64,000 bases of DNA from Thermococcus argininiproducens (GTDB lineage: Archaea; Methanobacteriota_B; Thermococci; Thermococcales; Thermococcaceae): positions 372,001 through 436,000 of the forward strand of contig NZ_CP080572.1 in the NCBI RefSeq assembly GCF_023746595.1, in the 5' to 3' direction. The notes under the pieces are model-generated. The model had not been told where the DNA came from. It did no database searches and saw nothing but the letters and a program-made list of their open reading frames with translations. The translations under genes and the position numbers were made by a program. Positions 47,331-56,220 of the stretch are shown here, piece by piece. The first letter of the stretch is position 1; each line of letters starts with the position of its first letter.

Positions 47331-48463
47331 ATCAGCATTAATTAAAACTCCAGTGGAAGACTGAAAGAGGCCTCTCTTCACCCTCTTCCCCCAATACTTT
47401 TCCTTCTTTTCCAAAGGCTCTAAAGCCAAGGCATCAACCTTACTCGTGTAAGCTTCATCAACTTCAATGAAGTTAATCCCGTAACGCTCGCACTTTGCCT
47501 TTAATTTTCGCTTGAAGAGGCCGTAAGGAATGAATTGGAAGTTCTGATTATTCACTTTCCCCAAGGAGGCCCTCTGTTTCGCCTCCTCCAACTCTCCAAT
47601 AACTACATTCCCAATTTTATTCCCCAAGCAGTATTTTATTATGTAATTCACGGCTTGATTCATGAAGTTATTCATCACGTTTTTCCTCTTCCTCAAAAGC
47701 CGAGCCATCCTTTTGCCAAACTTTACTCCTTGCTTATCGTACTGACTCTGGAGTTTGGCTTTTTTCTTGTTCCACCACCGGTTGAAGCTTTTTAACCACC
47801 GGCCTTCAATGATGAAGGCCGTCCCGGTGGAGGAAACACAAGTGGCGAAGTTATCAACACCCAAGTCGATGGCCAAGTACTTTGAATAGTCCAATTCCTT
47901 CTTTTCAGGCTGAATCTCGTAAACGTACTCCACCTCAAACCAGAGAGCATTGTATCGTGGAATTATACGGACTTCCTTTATTCTATGGCCCTTAACATTC
48001 TTTGGGAGGGGAATTTCCAAGTACATTACGCCAAACTTTTTCGCAAAGTTTCGCCCGAGAGTGAGGATCACTCTATCCTCTTCCACCTTGAAGGACTGGT
48101 AGGGGAAAATTAACACAAAGTGTCCATCCTTGGGCAAAAACCTTGGCGGGTGAATTGGCCTATTGTAGTTCCTTTTTGCCTTTCTTTGAGGAGTTTAAAG
48201 AATGAGCGGTAGTTTCTTTCCACAATTTTCATGGTTTGTTGGGCAACTTGACTTGGCAATAATTTGTATGGGATGCTGTTTTTGAGCAAGTGGTAGGCTT
48301 TAACGAATGGTAGGAATGAACCGTTTAACTCGTAGTGTTGTCTAGTCACGTAGAGGGTGAGGTTGTAGAGATCCTTGGATAGGTGGGTTAGAGTACGAAG
48401 GTGTTTGTACGTTTTCTTGTCCACTCGCAAGTGATTCTTTTGCGTTAAGTACATTGACATCAC
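47172..48463 (-). pseudogene. tnpB: Frameshifted tnpB with relocated glutamate and no zinc finger
   Basis: Two frames make one TnpB: residues 1-~95 from 48463 (MMSMYLTQKNHLRVDKKTYK to FFKLLKERQK) and the rest from about 48170 on in the next frame (NYNRPIHPPRFLPKDGHFVL). One missing base, most simply a G from GGG near 48175, breaks it. The second part has RuvC-I Asp in YLAIDLGVDNFA, G-E at VVIGELEEAK instead of E-D-L, a glutamate 47 residues later in EVDEAYTSK, and the final Asp in LINADVNGALNI. The cysteines of the zinc finger are absent. Programmed frameshifting cannot be excluded. Confidence 0.85.
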
Positions 48464-49366
48464 TCATTACTATGCAGCAGAGTAAAAAGTATTTAAGTCT
48501 TTCGGTGTTTGCTTTTAGAGTGCTTGCACCCCCTCCCTCTCGGAAGGAGTCTTCACAAAAAGATAATCACCGTCTAAAGCGGGAGGATTACGCACGGATT
48601 AAACTCGTAAGGACTGGAAAGATCTCACTAAATCCACTCCACCATCTCACAAAGGCCGAAGTTACTCTTTCTTCAGTCTTAGCTGGATTAAGTGGCATCC
48701 TAGCAACTTTCATGAGCCCCGTTGGATTAACAGTTCTCTTTGGAGATCTCACAAAGGAAAGTCAAAAAGATGAGCTCAAGGGATCTCTCATGGCATACGC
48801 AGTGAGAGACGCTATAAAGAACGCCACTTACATTGGGGGAACCCTCATACCACTTATAGCACTGGGAGTGCCCACTGGTCCAATGTCTGCTGGTCCAGCA
48901 CATCCATTCTTTGCTGAACTCGCAGCATTTGGAGGATCTACACCAAGAGATGTCCTATTGCAGAGGTATTCAACTTCAACCATAATGCTCGTAACAATCT
49001 ACGCGACAGTATTTGCAGCATTCCTTGCATACTTCATATTGATCAAGTACTCAAAGCAATTAACCCGGTTTGTCTTCAAAAAAGTGCCCGCAGAAGCATT
49101 ATATGCCACATTCCTGGCAATAGTACTGGTGTTAGCATACAATGATGCAGGAATTGCAGGAATCTTTGGTTCAATATTAGTGGGTCTCATCTCAGCGACA
49201 TTTGTTAGAAACGGTGTCTCAATTGGAATACTCTTTATGGTGCTGGTTGCTGCACCGTATCTTGTAGGACTGCTCTTTTGAGACCTTTTTTCTTCTCATT
49301 TATTTCATTGTGCAAAAACTTTTAAGCTTCCTACTTTTTTCCTAAATGAACTGTAAGGTGAGAAGT

Positions 49367-51133
49367 ATGGAGAAAAAATATCAAAAAGCATGTGAGGATA
49401 TTGCAAAGGCAATAATAAGTGGTGAGATTAGAGATAGAAGAGAACTCAACAGATTTAAGGTTAAAATCGCGAGAAAATACCACTTAAGTAAGATTCCCAC
49501 TAATTCAGACATTCTCAGAGTAATGAATAAAGCGGATAGGGAGAAGTTCAAGGACTTCCTCAAAAAGAAACCAACCCGTACAATAAGTGGTGTGGCCGTT
49601 GTAGCTATGATGACTAAACCCTTTCCCTGCCCCCATGGTAGATGCATTTATTGTCCAGGAGGACCAAGTGAAGGCTCCCCCCAAAGTTATACTGGAAAAG
49701 AGCCATCCGCTCTTAGAGCCCTTCAAAATGTTTACCATCCATATCTTATAATGATAAATCGTCTTAAGCAGCTTTATGATATAGGCCATGATATTGACAA
49801 AGTAGAAGTCATAATTCAGGGAGGAACCTTCCCAGCAGTAGATTTGGATTACCAAGAATGGTTTATCAAAGAGGCCTTTAAGGCTATGAATGACTTTCCA
49901 CATTTCAAAGACATTGAAAATCTCGAGGAAAAGATAAGGAAGGCCGTGCTTTTTGGAGACATTGACGAGGATCCACTTTTTAGGGCAGCATGGAAGAAAA
50001 CACATAAAAAACGTTATTACTACCTCGAAGAAGAGCAGAGGAAAAATGAAAGGGCAAAGGTTAGAATGGTAGGATTAACCATTGAGACGAGACCGGATTG
50101 GGCCATGGAAAAGCAAATCGATAGGATGCTTAAACTCGGCACCACAAGAGTTGAACTTGGAGTTCAGACTGTTTTTAACTTCATCTATGAGAGAGTTAAG
50201 AGAGGCCACACCGTTGAGGACACAATTAGAGCAACTCAGCTGCTCAAAGACGCTGGCCTTAAAATCAACTACCATATGATGCCTGGCCTGCCGGGAAGTA
50301 ATTTTGAAAGAGACCTGGAGTCATTTAAGATTATATTTGAAGACGATCGGTTTAGGCCAGATATGCTCAAGATTTATCCTACTCTGGTTACAAGAGATAC
50401 TCTCCTCTATAAATGGTATAAAGAGGGCAAGTACAGGCCCTATACAACTGAAGAAGCCGTAGAACTCCTGGTTGAAGTTTATAAACTTCTTCCAAAGTGG
50501 GTTAGAATTATGAGAATTCAGAGGGATATACCTGTACAACTTGTGGAAGCCGGGGTAAAACATTCCAATTTGGGTCAGCTTGTATTCAATGAACTCGTTA
50601 AAAGAGGAATAAGACCCAGAGAGATTCGCTTTAGAGAGGTAGGGCATCAAATGCAGAAGTTCGGGGTGGAACCTGAAGTAGAACACATCAAACTTTTGAG
50701 AGAGGATTATGAGGCAAGTGAAGGGCACGAAATATTCCTAAGCTTTGAAGATGTGAAGAACGACATATTAATTGGTTTTATAAGACTTAGAATTCCAAGT
50801 GAAAAGGCCCATAGAAAGGAGATTAACTGCTGCCCATCTGCAATAGTTAGAGAACTCCATGTTTATGGACCGCTTGTGCCAATAGGAGGAAAACCAAAAT
50901 ATGAATGGCAGCACAGAGGGTATGGAAAGGAACTTTTAGCCGAGGCTGAGAGAATAGCCTTTGAAGAATTTGATAGAAAGAAAATGCTTATTATAAGCGG
51001 CGTTGGCGTTAGAGGATACTACAGAAAGTTCGGCTACCGTAAAGATGGACCGTACGTGAGTAAGAGGCTTGACAAGAAAGGATACGCCAACTTTGCCAAG
51101 AGCAGAGAGTTCGATGGACACTTAAACACATGA
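49367..51133 (+). CDS. elp3: Elp3, tRNA uridine-34 carboxymethylation enzyme
   Basis: 588-residue fusion of a radical SAM domain and a C-terminal GNAT acetyltransferase domain, the archaeal Elp3 that starts cm5U34-type tRNA modification without other Elongator subunits. The cluster-binding motif CPHGRCIYCPGG (CX4CX2C) lies near residue 88, followed by VIIQGGTFPAVD and RMVGLTIETRPDW; the acetyl-CoA site is in WQHRGYGKELLAEAERIAFE near residue 525. AAGGTGAG precedes ATG 49367; the frame's earlier ATG 49346 lacks an RBS. Confidence 0.96.
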   Translation: MEKKYQKACEDIAKAIISGEIRDRRELNRFKVKIARKYHLSKIPTNSDILRVMNKADREKFKDFLKKKPTRTISGVAVVAMMTKPFPCPHGRCIYCPGGPSEGSPQSYTGKEPSALRALQNVYHPYLIMINRLKQLYDIGHDIDKVEVIIQGGTFPAVDLDYQEWFIKEAFKAMNDFPHFKDIENLEEKIRKAVLFGDIDEDPLFRAAWKKTHKKRYYYLEEEQRKNERAKVRMVGLTIETRPDWAMEKQIDRMLKLGTTRVELGVQTVFNFIYERVKRGHTVEDTIRATQLLKDAGLKINYHMMPGLPGSNFERDLESFKIIFEDDRFRPDMLKIYPTLVTRDTLLYKWYKEGKYRPYTTEEAVELLVEVYKLLPKWVRIMRIQRDIPVQLVEAGVKHSNLGQLVFNELVKRGIRPREIRFREVGHQMQKFGVEPEVEHIKLLREDYEASEGHEIFLSFEDVKNDILIGFIRLRIPSEKAHRKEINCCPSAIVRELHVYGPLVPIGGKPKYEWQHRGYGKELLAEAERIAFEEFDRKKMLIISGVGVRGYYRKFGYRKDGPYVSKRLDKKGYANFAKSREFDGHLNT

Positions 51134-51134
51134 G

Positions 51135-52799
51135 TTAGTTCACAATTATTTTAACTCCATTAATTTCCCTTTCTTTTTTCTCAATTTTTTCAAATGTAAA
51201 CTTTTCCCAGTTAACCCTGTAAGAAGATCCGTTAATATTGGCAATCCAATCGTTTGGATCAAGAATTATCTTGAATGGCTGTTCTTTTAACTCAAGCCTT
51301 AAGATGACAGAACCATTAACAAAGATTCTCTTCGTGATGTTTTCGCTTAGAGTTACGACCTCCACTTCGAGAGGCATTGCAAAACCATTCTTATCAGTTA
51401 TGTTGAGCATTAGAGTGTAGTAGCTGTCATTTTGGGCTACTTTTAAGCTGGAGACAGTAAAGTTTGGATAATCTGCTGTATAAAACCACTCCCTGAAGAA
51501 CCACTCCAAATTCTGCTTAGTCAGATTTTCGTAGATCTCCTTGATCAGATTTAGTGTTTCTTCAGTATTGTTGCACTCCTTAACGTGGCAAATTGCAAGG
51601 AGCTCTCTAAGCCCTTGAAAGAATGTTTCATTTCCTACAACAAACTGAAGAGAGCGGAAGATAAAACCACCCCTGTGATAGAGATTGGTTTGGTGTCTTC
51701 TTGTAACTGCGTTAATCTCTACTACTGGAGTCCTATCCCTTGAGCTGAGGCATATTCCTTCCCAGTAGTCCAGCTGCACAGGTGTCATGTTATAAAAGGA
51801 GGAAGTATATGTTGCGAGAGATTCATCCAAAAGTCCAAGCTCCGCATACATTCCAAACCAGTTATGGGCGACTTCATGAGGGATAACGTTCTCAAATTGT
51901 GTCCCTACCGCCCCTCCATAGAGCCCAAATCCTTCAATTTCGCTTCTATGCCCTTTGATCCTGATGTAAATGAACTCGTCATATGGATACGGAGTTAAAT
52001 AGGAGGAATAAATTTTTAGGATTTTTGCAAGCTCATCTGTTGGATCTGACTCATCAGTGAGCGCTGTAATTTTCACGCTTTTCTCACCTATTTTTGTTGT
52101 TTTCTCATAAACCTTCCACTTTCCCAAAAGAACATAAAACCTCCCGCCATCTGTATGGAAAGTGTTTTCCTCTGGGAGGAACGGCTTGTATTTATTGTTT
52201 GGGAGTTTTAGAATACCAGCAAGAGCGTAATTAGAAGGATAAGAAGAAATTTTAATTATGAAATCTCCCTTCAGATTCGAAAGCAGCATATAAGCCTCAG
52301 GTGGAAGGTAGAAGTGCTCCTTGGTTGATTTCATATGCCACTCTATTATATCTCTCATATTAATATCAAAAAGAGGCTGATATTTTGAGGTATAGAAAAT
52401 TTTAATTCGCTGGACATTCTCAATAGGCGTTATATTAAGCAGAAGAAGGCCGTATTTGTCATCATAAAAAGCCGTTACATCAGCTCTTGCACCGTATACT
52501 TCAATTTTCTCAAGGTTAATGTTCAAAATGGATGAGTTCTCAAAGAGAAAAGGAATTGTAGCTGGAGAGTTTAGAGAAAGCTCAATCTCCTGAACTCCTT
52601 TAATTGTGACATTCCAACCATCAAAGGTTATATCTAAAGAAATACTGCTATTACCTCCAATAAATTCCCCACTTCTTTCAAAAAGGAGCTTAGCATTATC
52701 TGTTTTTGAGAATTGGAACTTATCGAATGTATATGAAGAACTGATGCACATAACTATGAAAGCTACTAACAATACTACTACAACAGAACGTGCTTTCAT
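51135..52799 (-). CDS. Exported M1-like gluzincin metallopeptidase
   Basis: 554 residues with an N-terminal signal sequence (VVVVLLVAFIVMCISSS) and the M1-type zinc site HEVAHNWFG (H308, E309, H312) plus E326 in LLDESLATY. The exopeptidase GxMEN motif is not obvious; GFGLYGGAVG occupies its place upstream, so substrate binding may differ from typical aminopeptidases. Beta-rich N- and C-terminal parts flank the catalytic domain. There is no good RBS at ATG 52799, but CTTTTAAATCTC lies about 30 bases upstream, fitting a leaderless transcript. Convergent with elp3, whose stop is one base away. Confidence 0.83.
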   Translation of the reverse strand: MKARSVVVVLLVAFIVMCISSSYTFDKFQFSKTDNAKLLFERSGEFIGGNSSISLDITFDGWNVTIKGVQEIELSLNSPATIPFLFENSSILNINLEKIEVYGARADVTAFYDDKYGLLLLNITPIENVQRIKIFYTSKYQPLFDINMRDIIEWHMKSTKEHFYLPPEAYMLLSNLKGDFIIKISSYPSNYALAGILKLPNNKYKPFLPEENTFHTDGGRFYVLLGKWKVYEKTTKIGEKSVKITALTDESDPTDELAKILKIYSSYLTPYPYDEFIYIRIKGHRSEIEGFGLYGGAVGTQFENVIPHEVAHNWFGMYAELGLLDESLATYTSSFYNMTPVQLDYWEGICLSSRDRTPVVEINAVTRRHQTNLYHRGGFIFRSLQFVVGNETFFQGLRELLAICHVKECNNTEETLNLIKEIYENLTKQNLEWFFREWFYTADYPNFTVSSLKVAQNDSYYTLMLNITDKNGFAMPLEVEVVTLSENITKRIFVNGSVILRLELKEQPFKIILDPNDWIANINGSSYRVNWEKFTFEKIEKKEREINGVKIIVN

Positions 52800-52862
52800 A
52801 TTTCTACTTTTATTCCGAGAGATTTAAAAGTTTCGAGGATAGCTTTTCATGAGGGTTAAAAA

Positions 52863-53384
52863 GTGCGGTTCAAACCAAGCCCATTAACAAAGGATGTAAA
52901 CTTTGAGTGTAAATTCTGCCTTGATTGTTGTCGGGGTAGATTTATCTATTTAACCCTTTCAGATATTGAGAAAATAATGAAACATAGCCACGACCCTCAA
53001 GACTTCACTCTTTTAACCGCAGAAGAGGGAAAAATCCGCTTCGTACTTGCATACAGAGAATGGGATCTAGGATGCATCTTTCACGATCCAGAAACAGGAA
53101 AATGCAAAGTCCACGATTACAACCCATTAATCTGCCAGATCTATCCGTTCATGGTTTCTCACCAACCTCTCGGCATTGAAGGAGAGAAACCGTTTGAGTA
53201 CAAAGGAGAAAAGCTCTGGATCTATTACGACAAAAACTGTCCTGGGGTTGGAGAGGGGCAAGAGATTATAACAAGAGAGAAAATAGCAGAACTCGGCATG
53301 GAGTTCCAAAAAGAGTTTGAGAAAACTGATTTAGATGGTTTAAACAAACTCTTAGACGGTGAAAGAGATGGAGCTTCAGTATAG
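52863..53384 (+). CDS. YkgJ-family cysteine-cluster protein
   Basis: 173 residues with the zinc/iron-chelating cluster [12 protein letters not shown] (CxxCxxCC) at residue 17 and further cysteines in [20 protein letters not shown] and LICQIYPF. Members bind a metal or an Fe-S cluster; role unknown. Start is GTG 52863 with GAGGG upstream. Its last codons overlap the next gene (Nip7-like), implying coupling. Confidence 0.85.
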   Translation: MRFKPSPLTKDVNFECKFCLDCCRGRFIYLTLSDIEKIMKHSHDPQDFTLLTAEEGKIRFVLAYREWDLGCIFHDPETGKCKVHDYNPLICQIYPFMVSHQPLGIEGEKPFEYKGEKLWIYYDKNCPGVGEGQEIITREKIAELGMEFQKEFEKTDLDGLNKLLDGERDGASV

Positions 53385-53868
53385 AAGGGCATCCTCCCAA
53401 GAGCTTAAATTAATAACAAAAGAAGCAGAGAAGTTTGGGGAACTGAAGCATGAATTCTTTGGTGTGGTTGAAGGAAAATTCAGGGACATTTACGCTGTAA
53501 ACAAAGAAATTTGGAGGAAAATAGAAAGCTTAAAAGTGCACCCTTATTCTTTTGGAACATTTATTGGGACAATTAAAAAGGATAAAAATCTCGTTGAGAG
53601 ATTCTACCCCAATATTGAGTTCTTTTACTTCGTGGATATAAAGAAAAACTATGCAATTTTGAAGCCCAAACCAGCATTTCTCTTTACTACAGGAAAGGAT
53701 GTTCCAAAGAATGGGGTTAGAGAATACGTCTGGCAGGGCAGTAAAAAAATAGTCGTTATGAACGAAGAGGGCATAATTCTTGGGATAGGCCTAATAAACC
53801 CCCAAAGCGAAAGAAAATTTATCAAAAATATTACCGATATAGGAGAGTTTATTCGAAGACACCGGTGA
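53368..53868 (+). CDS. Nip7-like pre-PUA/PUA ribosome biogenesis protein
   Basis: 166-residue two-domain protein: an alpha/beta N-terminal domain and a C-terminal PUA domain ([20 protein letters not shown] to [12 protein letters not shown]). It matches the archaeal Nip7 homologue, an RNA-binding factor in large-subunit ribosome assembly. GGTGAAAGAG precedes ATG 53368; the frame is also open at GTG 53359. The start lies inside the YkgJ-like gene (17-base overlap). Its TGA stop is the first part of a decayed palindromic mini-element. Confidence 0.82.
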   Translation: MELQYRRASSQELKLITKEAEKFGELKHEFFGVVEGKFRDIYAVNKEIWRKIESLKVHPYSFGTFIGTIKKDKNLVERFYPNIEFFYFVDIKKNYAILKPKPAFLFTTGKDVPKNGVREYVWQGSKKIVVMNEEGIILGIGLINPQSERKFIKNITDIGEFIRRHR

Positions 53869-53926
53869 CCTACCAACAGACGCTGCTCTCGTTCCTCCTC
53901 TGAAGAGCAACCTTTCAAAAGAAAAA
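53866..53926 (-). repeat. Decayed IS605-derived mini-element after the Nip7-like gene
   Basis: Begins TGACCT at the stop codon and ends GAAGAGCAACCTTTCAAAAG plus an A-run, corresponding to the GCGAGGCTTTCAAAAG end of the better copies. The middle is poorly conserved. Confidence 0.4.
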
Positions 53927-53936
53927 ATAAAGGGAT

Positions 53937-54461
53937 TTATTCCTTCTTCAGCACTACGAACTCTTTGTAATCCATGACCTTTTTGAAACCCTTCTTTAGA
54001 TAGTAACTATAAGCTTCGAGATTTGGAAATGTTATTATATAGGGCTCTTTTTTCAATCCTCTTAAACGTTCCACAGCAAATTCAAGAAGCTGTGAACCGT
54101 AGCCTTTACCTTTGTATGCGGGATCCACCATGAAAAACTCTATAAGACCAGTCTCTTCACCTTTGATATCCTCTGGCACCCACCACACATCCTTGCCTTC
54201 AAGATTGTAAACGAGAGCTATGGTACCAATGACTTTCTCTTCTTCAGTTCCCAAATACAGTTCATCAAACTCTTTTCCTAGTCTAAACTCAAGGAATGGC
54301 TCATATACTCTCTTAAAACCCTCAAAATCATCTATGCTTGGCTTATCTTCCACCCATTCAAGGGCAGGATATGCTCCATTGGTCCCTTGATAGACGCGGA
54401 AAACAAACTTTATCAACTCATCTTTAAATTCTAATGGATTTCTAACCCTAGTTATTTTCAT
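53937..54461 (-). CDS. GNAT-family N-acetyltransferase
   Basis: 174 residues of the GNAT fold; the acetyl-CoA motif A is FFMVDPAYKGKGYGSQLLEF near residue 110, followed by the YIITFPNLEAYSYYLKKGFK motif B region. Substrate unknown: protein, amino acid or small molecule acetylation are all possible. GGTGAGAGC before ATG 54461. Stands alone. Confidence 0.87.
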   Translation of the reverse strand: MKITRVRNPLEFKDELIKFVFRVYQGTNGAYPALEWVEDKPSIDDFEGFKRVYEPFLEFRLGKEFDELYLGTEEEKVIGTIALVYNLEGKDVWWVPEDIKGEETGLIEFFMVDPAYKGKGYGSQLLEFAVERLRGLKKEPYIITFPNLEAYSYYLKKGFKKVMDYKEFVVLKKE

Positions 54462-54574
54462 GCTCTCACCATGTAAAAATTAAGAAAACTGGCTAATAAA
54501 TCCAACGGATGAAACAGAGAAGTTAGGTCAAAAAGTTAATTAGGAGATAAGATAGAATAAGAAAGGGTGGTATT

Positions 54575-55051
54575 ATGAACGAACTTGAAGCTTTAGCGAT
54601 AGCTTTAGAGGTTGAAAAAGCTGAATTAAAGTTTTATATTGAGATGGCCAAAAAAGCAAGTGATGAAAAGGCCAAAAAAATGTTTCTCTTCTTGGCACAT
54701 GAAGAAGCTGAACACTGGGATATTTTTGAGAAAAATTTGATCAATAAACTTGTAGAAAAGTGTGAACTTCCCTCCATTACCAAAGAGATGTTTGAAAAGT
54801 TAATCCCAAAATATGAAGGAGAATTAAGTGAAGTCAAGGCCGTGGAAATAGGAATGGAACAGGAAAAAAGGACTTGGGAATTTTATGAGAAAGCTGCAGA
54901 AGAAGCTAAGGATAAAAATGTGAGAAAAATATTCGATGAACTTGCAAAAGTTGAAAAATCTCATTATGAACTTCTTAAGGCTCAATACGATTCTGTTATG
55001 AAAACTGGCATCTGGATGGATTATCAGGACTTCAGTCTTGAGGTGGATTAG
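54575..55051 (+). CDS. Rubrerythrin-like ferritin-fold protein
   Basis: 158-residue four-helix di-iron protein. Two ExxH/E pairs are seen: EVEKAELKFYIEMAKKA and FLAHEEAEHWDIFEKN in the first half, GMEQEKRTWEFYEKAAEEA and LAKVEKSHYELLKAQ in the second. No rubredoxin domain, so it is a rubrerythrin/ferritin-like protein rather than classical rubrerythrin. Likely role in peroxide reduction or iron handling. GGGTGG precedes the ATG. It is convergent with the Fur-like gene, overlapping its stop by four bases. Confidence 0.87.
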   Translation: MNELEALAIALEVEKAELKFYIEMAKKASDEKAKKMFLFLAHEEAEHWDIFEKNLINKLVEKCELPSITKEMFEKLIPKYEGELSEVKAVEIGMEQEKRTWEFYEKAAEEAKDKNVRKIFDELAKVEKSHYELLKAQYDSVMKTGIWMDYQDFSLEVD

Positions 55052-55425
55052 TCCAAGAGGACGTTTACCAATTTTACATTTTTCTTAACCTTATTCTCTA
55101 TCATTATTATTATTTCAGGAGCATCAAGATCAACAATCATATCACCAAAGATCAGGTTTATATGAGGATTTATATTTAGCTCCACTCTTGTTTCACCATT
55201 TAGTGAGAATACCTCAATAAGTCCAAGTTTTTTAAGGGTGAGTACATTGGAGTAAAGTGTTGAAAAACTCATTGTAGGGAATTCTTTTCTGACTCTTCTA
55301 AGCACCTCTGTTAGAGCAGGATGCTCACTTCCAATATCTTCCAAGATCTCAATAAGTTTAAGCCTCTGAGGGGTTAACTTATACCCTGCCTTCCTAAGAG
55401 CCGTCACAGCTTTTTCTCTCCACAT
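55048..55425 (-). CDS. Fur/PerR-family regulator lacking structural zinc cysteines
   Basis: 125 residues with the Fur-type winged helix (YKLTPQRLKLIEILED, TMSFSTLYSNVLTLKKLGLI) and a short dimerisation domain. The CxxC pairs that hold structural zinc in Fur/PerR are absent, and of the regulatory ligands only the His in SEHPALTEV and PHINLI seem kept. So metal or peroxide sensing may work differently. No RBS, but TTTATAAAC (55446-55454, minus) lies 21-29 bases upstream of the ATG, fitting a leaderless mRNA. Divergent from the Dps-like gene across a 25-bp palindrome it probably binds. Confidence 0.85.
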   Translation of the reverse strand: MWREKAVTALRKAGYKLTPQRLKLIEILEDIGSEHPALTEVLRRVRKEFPTMSFSTLYSNVLTLKKLGLIEVFSLNGETRVELNINPHINLIFGDMIVDLDAPEIIIMIENKVKKNVKLVNVLLD

Positions 55426-55459
55426 GAATACTCGTAAGAAGAGAAGTTTATAAATTTTC

Positions 55460-55484
55460 CTATTTAGAAATAACTTCTAAATAG
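55460..55484. promoter_or_regulatory. 25-bp perfect palindrome between fur-like and dps-like genes
   Basis: Arms CTATTTAGAA and TTCTAAATAG around ATAAC, no mismatch. It lies upstream of the AGCTTTATTAGG TATA-like box of the dps-like gene and next to the TATA box of the fur-like gene, so it can control both. Confidence 0.8.
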
Positions 55485-55528
55485 AAAGCTTTATTAGGTA
55501 GGAAAACAATTTCCTCTGGTGAAAAAAT

Positions 55529-56080
55529 ATGTCTGAACACAATAGAAAACTTGTAGAGAGAGCCGGAATAGACGTGGAAAAACTTTTAGAAATGCTTCTT
55601 AAAGCTGCCGCCGCAGAATTTACGACCTACTATTATTATACAGTTTTAAGAAACCATACCACTGGACTTGAGGGAGAAGCCATAAAGGAAATCGTAGAAG
55701 ATGCCCGCATAGAAGATAGAAACCATTTTGAAGCACTAGTACCTAGGATATACGAGCTTGGAGGAGACCTCCCAAGAGACATAAAAGATTTTGCTGATAT
55801 GGCTTGGTGCCGTGATGCTTATCTCCCAGAGGATCCCACCATTGAAAATATCCTAAAAGTCCTACTTGAAGCAGAACGCTGTGCTGTAGGGGTTTACACG
55901 GAGATATGCAACTATACTATAGGTAAAGACCCAAGAACGTATGACTTGGCACTTGCAATACTCCATGAGGAAATAGAACACGAAGCATGGTTTGAGGAAC
56001 TCCTAACAGGCAAACCAAGCGGCCATTTTAGAAGGAGTAGACCTGGTGAAAGTCCCTATGTTTCAAAGTTTTTGAAATGA
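55529..56080 (+). CDS. Dps-like (DPSL) thioferritin
   Basis: 183-residue ferritin-superfamily protein closest to archaeal DPSL/thioferritin, a 12-mer that uses peroxide to oxidise and store iron. Features: [34 protein letters not shown], and the conserved cysteine pair in [12 protein letters not shown] and [14 protein letters not shown] that defines the bacterioferritin-like disulfide variant; [16 protein letters not shown] closes the di-iron site. GGTGAAAAAAT precedes ATG. A palindrome lies in the promoter. In P. furiosus the corresponding gene also neighbours the encapsulin gene. Confidence 0.92.
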   Translation: MSEHNRKLVERAGIDVEKLLEMLLKAAAAEFTTYYYYTVLRNHTTGLEGEAIKEIVEDARIEDRNHFEALVPRIYELGGDLPRDIKDFADMAWCRDAYLPEDPTIENILKVLLEAERCAVGVYTEICNYTIGKDPRTYDLALAILHEEIEHEAWFEELLTGKPSGHFRRSRPGESPYVSKFLK

Positions 56081-56120
56081 GCTCTTTTCCTCTGAATCTT
56101 TTTGAATTCAGGGAAAGAAC

Positions 56121-56156
56121 GAGCTACCCCATTCTGAAAAGCGAGGTTTTCAAAGG
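56121..56156 (-). repeat. Decayed IS605-derived mini-element after the DPSL gene
   Basis: GAGCTACCCCATTCTGAAAA followed by GCGAGGTTTTCAAAGG resembles the mini-element of 44108-44146, with several changes. It lies about 40 bases after the DPSL stop, just before the encapsulin promoter. Confidence 0.45.
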
Positions 56157-56182
56157 AAAAATATAAATCTCCGAAGAAAAAC

Positions 56183-56206
56183 TTATTTAGTTTGAAAACT
56201 AAATAA
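56183..56206. promoter_or_regulatory. 24-bp perfect palindrome in the encapsulin promoter
   Basis: Arms TTATTTAGTTT and AAACTAAATAA around GA. A TATA-like AAATATAAATC (56158-56168) lies just upstream, so the palindrome covers the expected transcription start, a classic repressor position. It shares TATTTAG...CTAAATA with the palindrome at 55460-55484. Confidence 0.8.
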
Positions 56207-56220
56207 AATTGGTGATAAAT

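Larger units (their letters stand above)
47167..48555 (-). mobile_element. IS200/IS605-related TnpB-only element (copy 3)
   Basis: Right end (minus strand) ...GGGCGGGGTAGTTCAC at 47167-47182, sharing the terminal motif with copy 1; left end hairpin CTCCTTCCGAGAGGGAGGGGG near 48525-48550, also like copy 1. Contains a frameshifted tnpB, no tnpA. Inserted after codon 21 of a membrane-protein gene; exact left boundary uncertain by about 10 bases. Confidence 0.82.
47104..49281 (+). pseudogene. TctA-like membrane transporter gene split by TnpB copy 3
   Basis: ATG 47104 with GGAGGAGG upstream opens MEIATLLIQATFLTTFSVLL and stops being native after TAC 47166, where the transposon right end begins. 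The frame resumes near 48556 (KDNHRLKREDYARIKLV) and runs to 49281 with about six hydrophobic segments. LIPLIALGVPTGPMSAGPAH and LVLAYNDAGIAGIFGSILVG recall TctA/COG1784-type permeases. Joined, the protein would be about 263 residues. The insertion adds a stop soon after residue 21, so full-length protein cannot be made. Family assignment is tentative. Confidence 0.7.

Noticed and set aside
48454-48555. ATG 48454 as start of a complete transporter gene
   Set aside because: This part of the frame is the transposon left end read in reverse; the native 5' end is at 47104.
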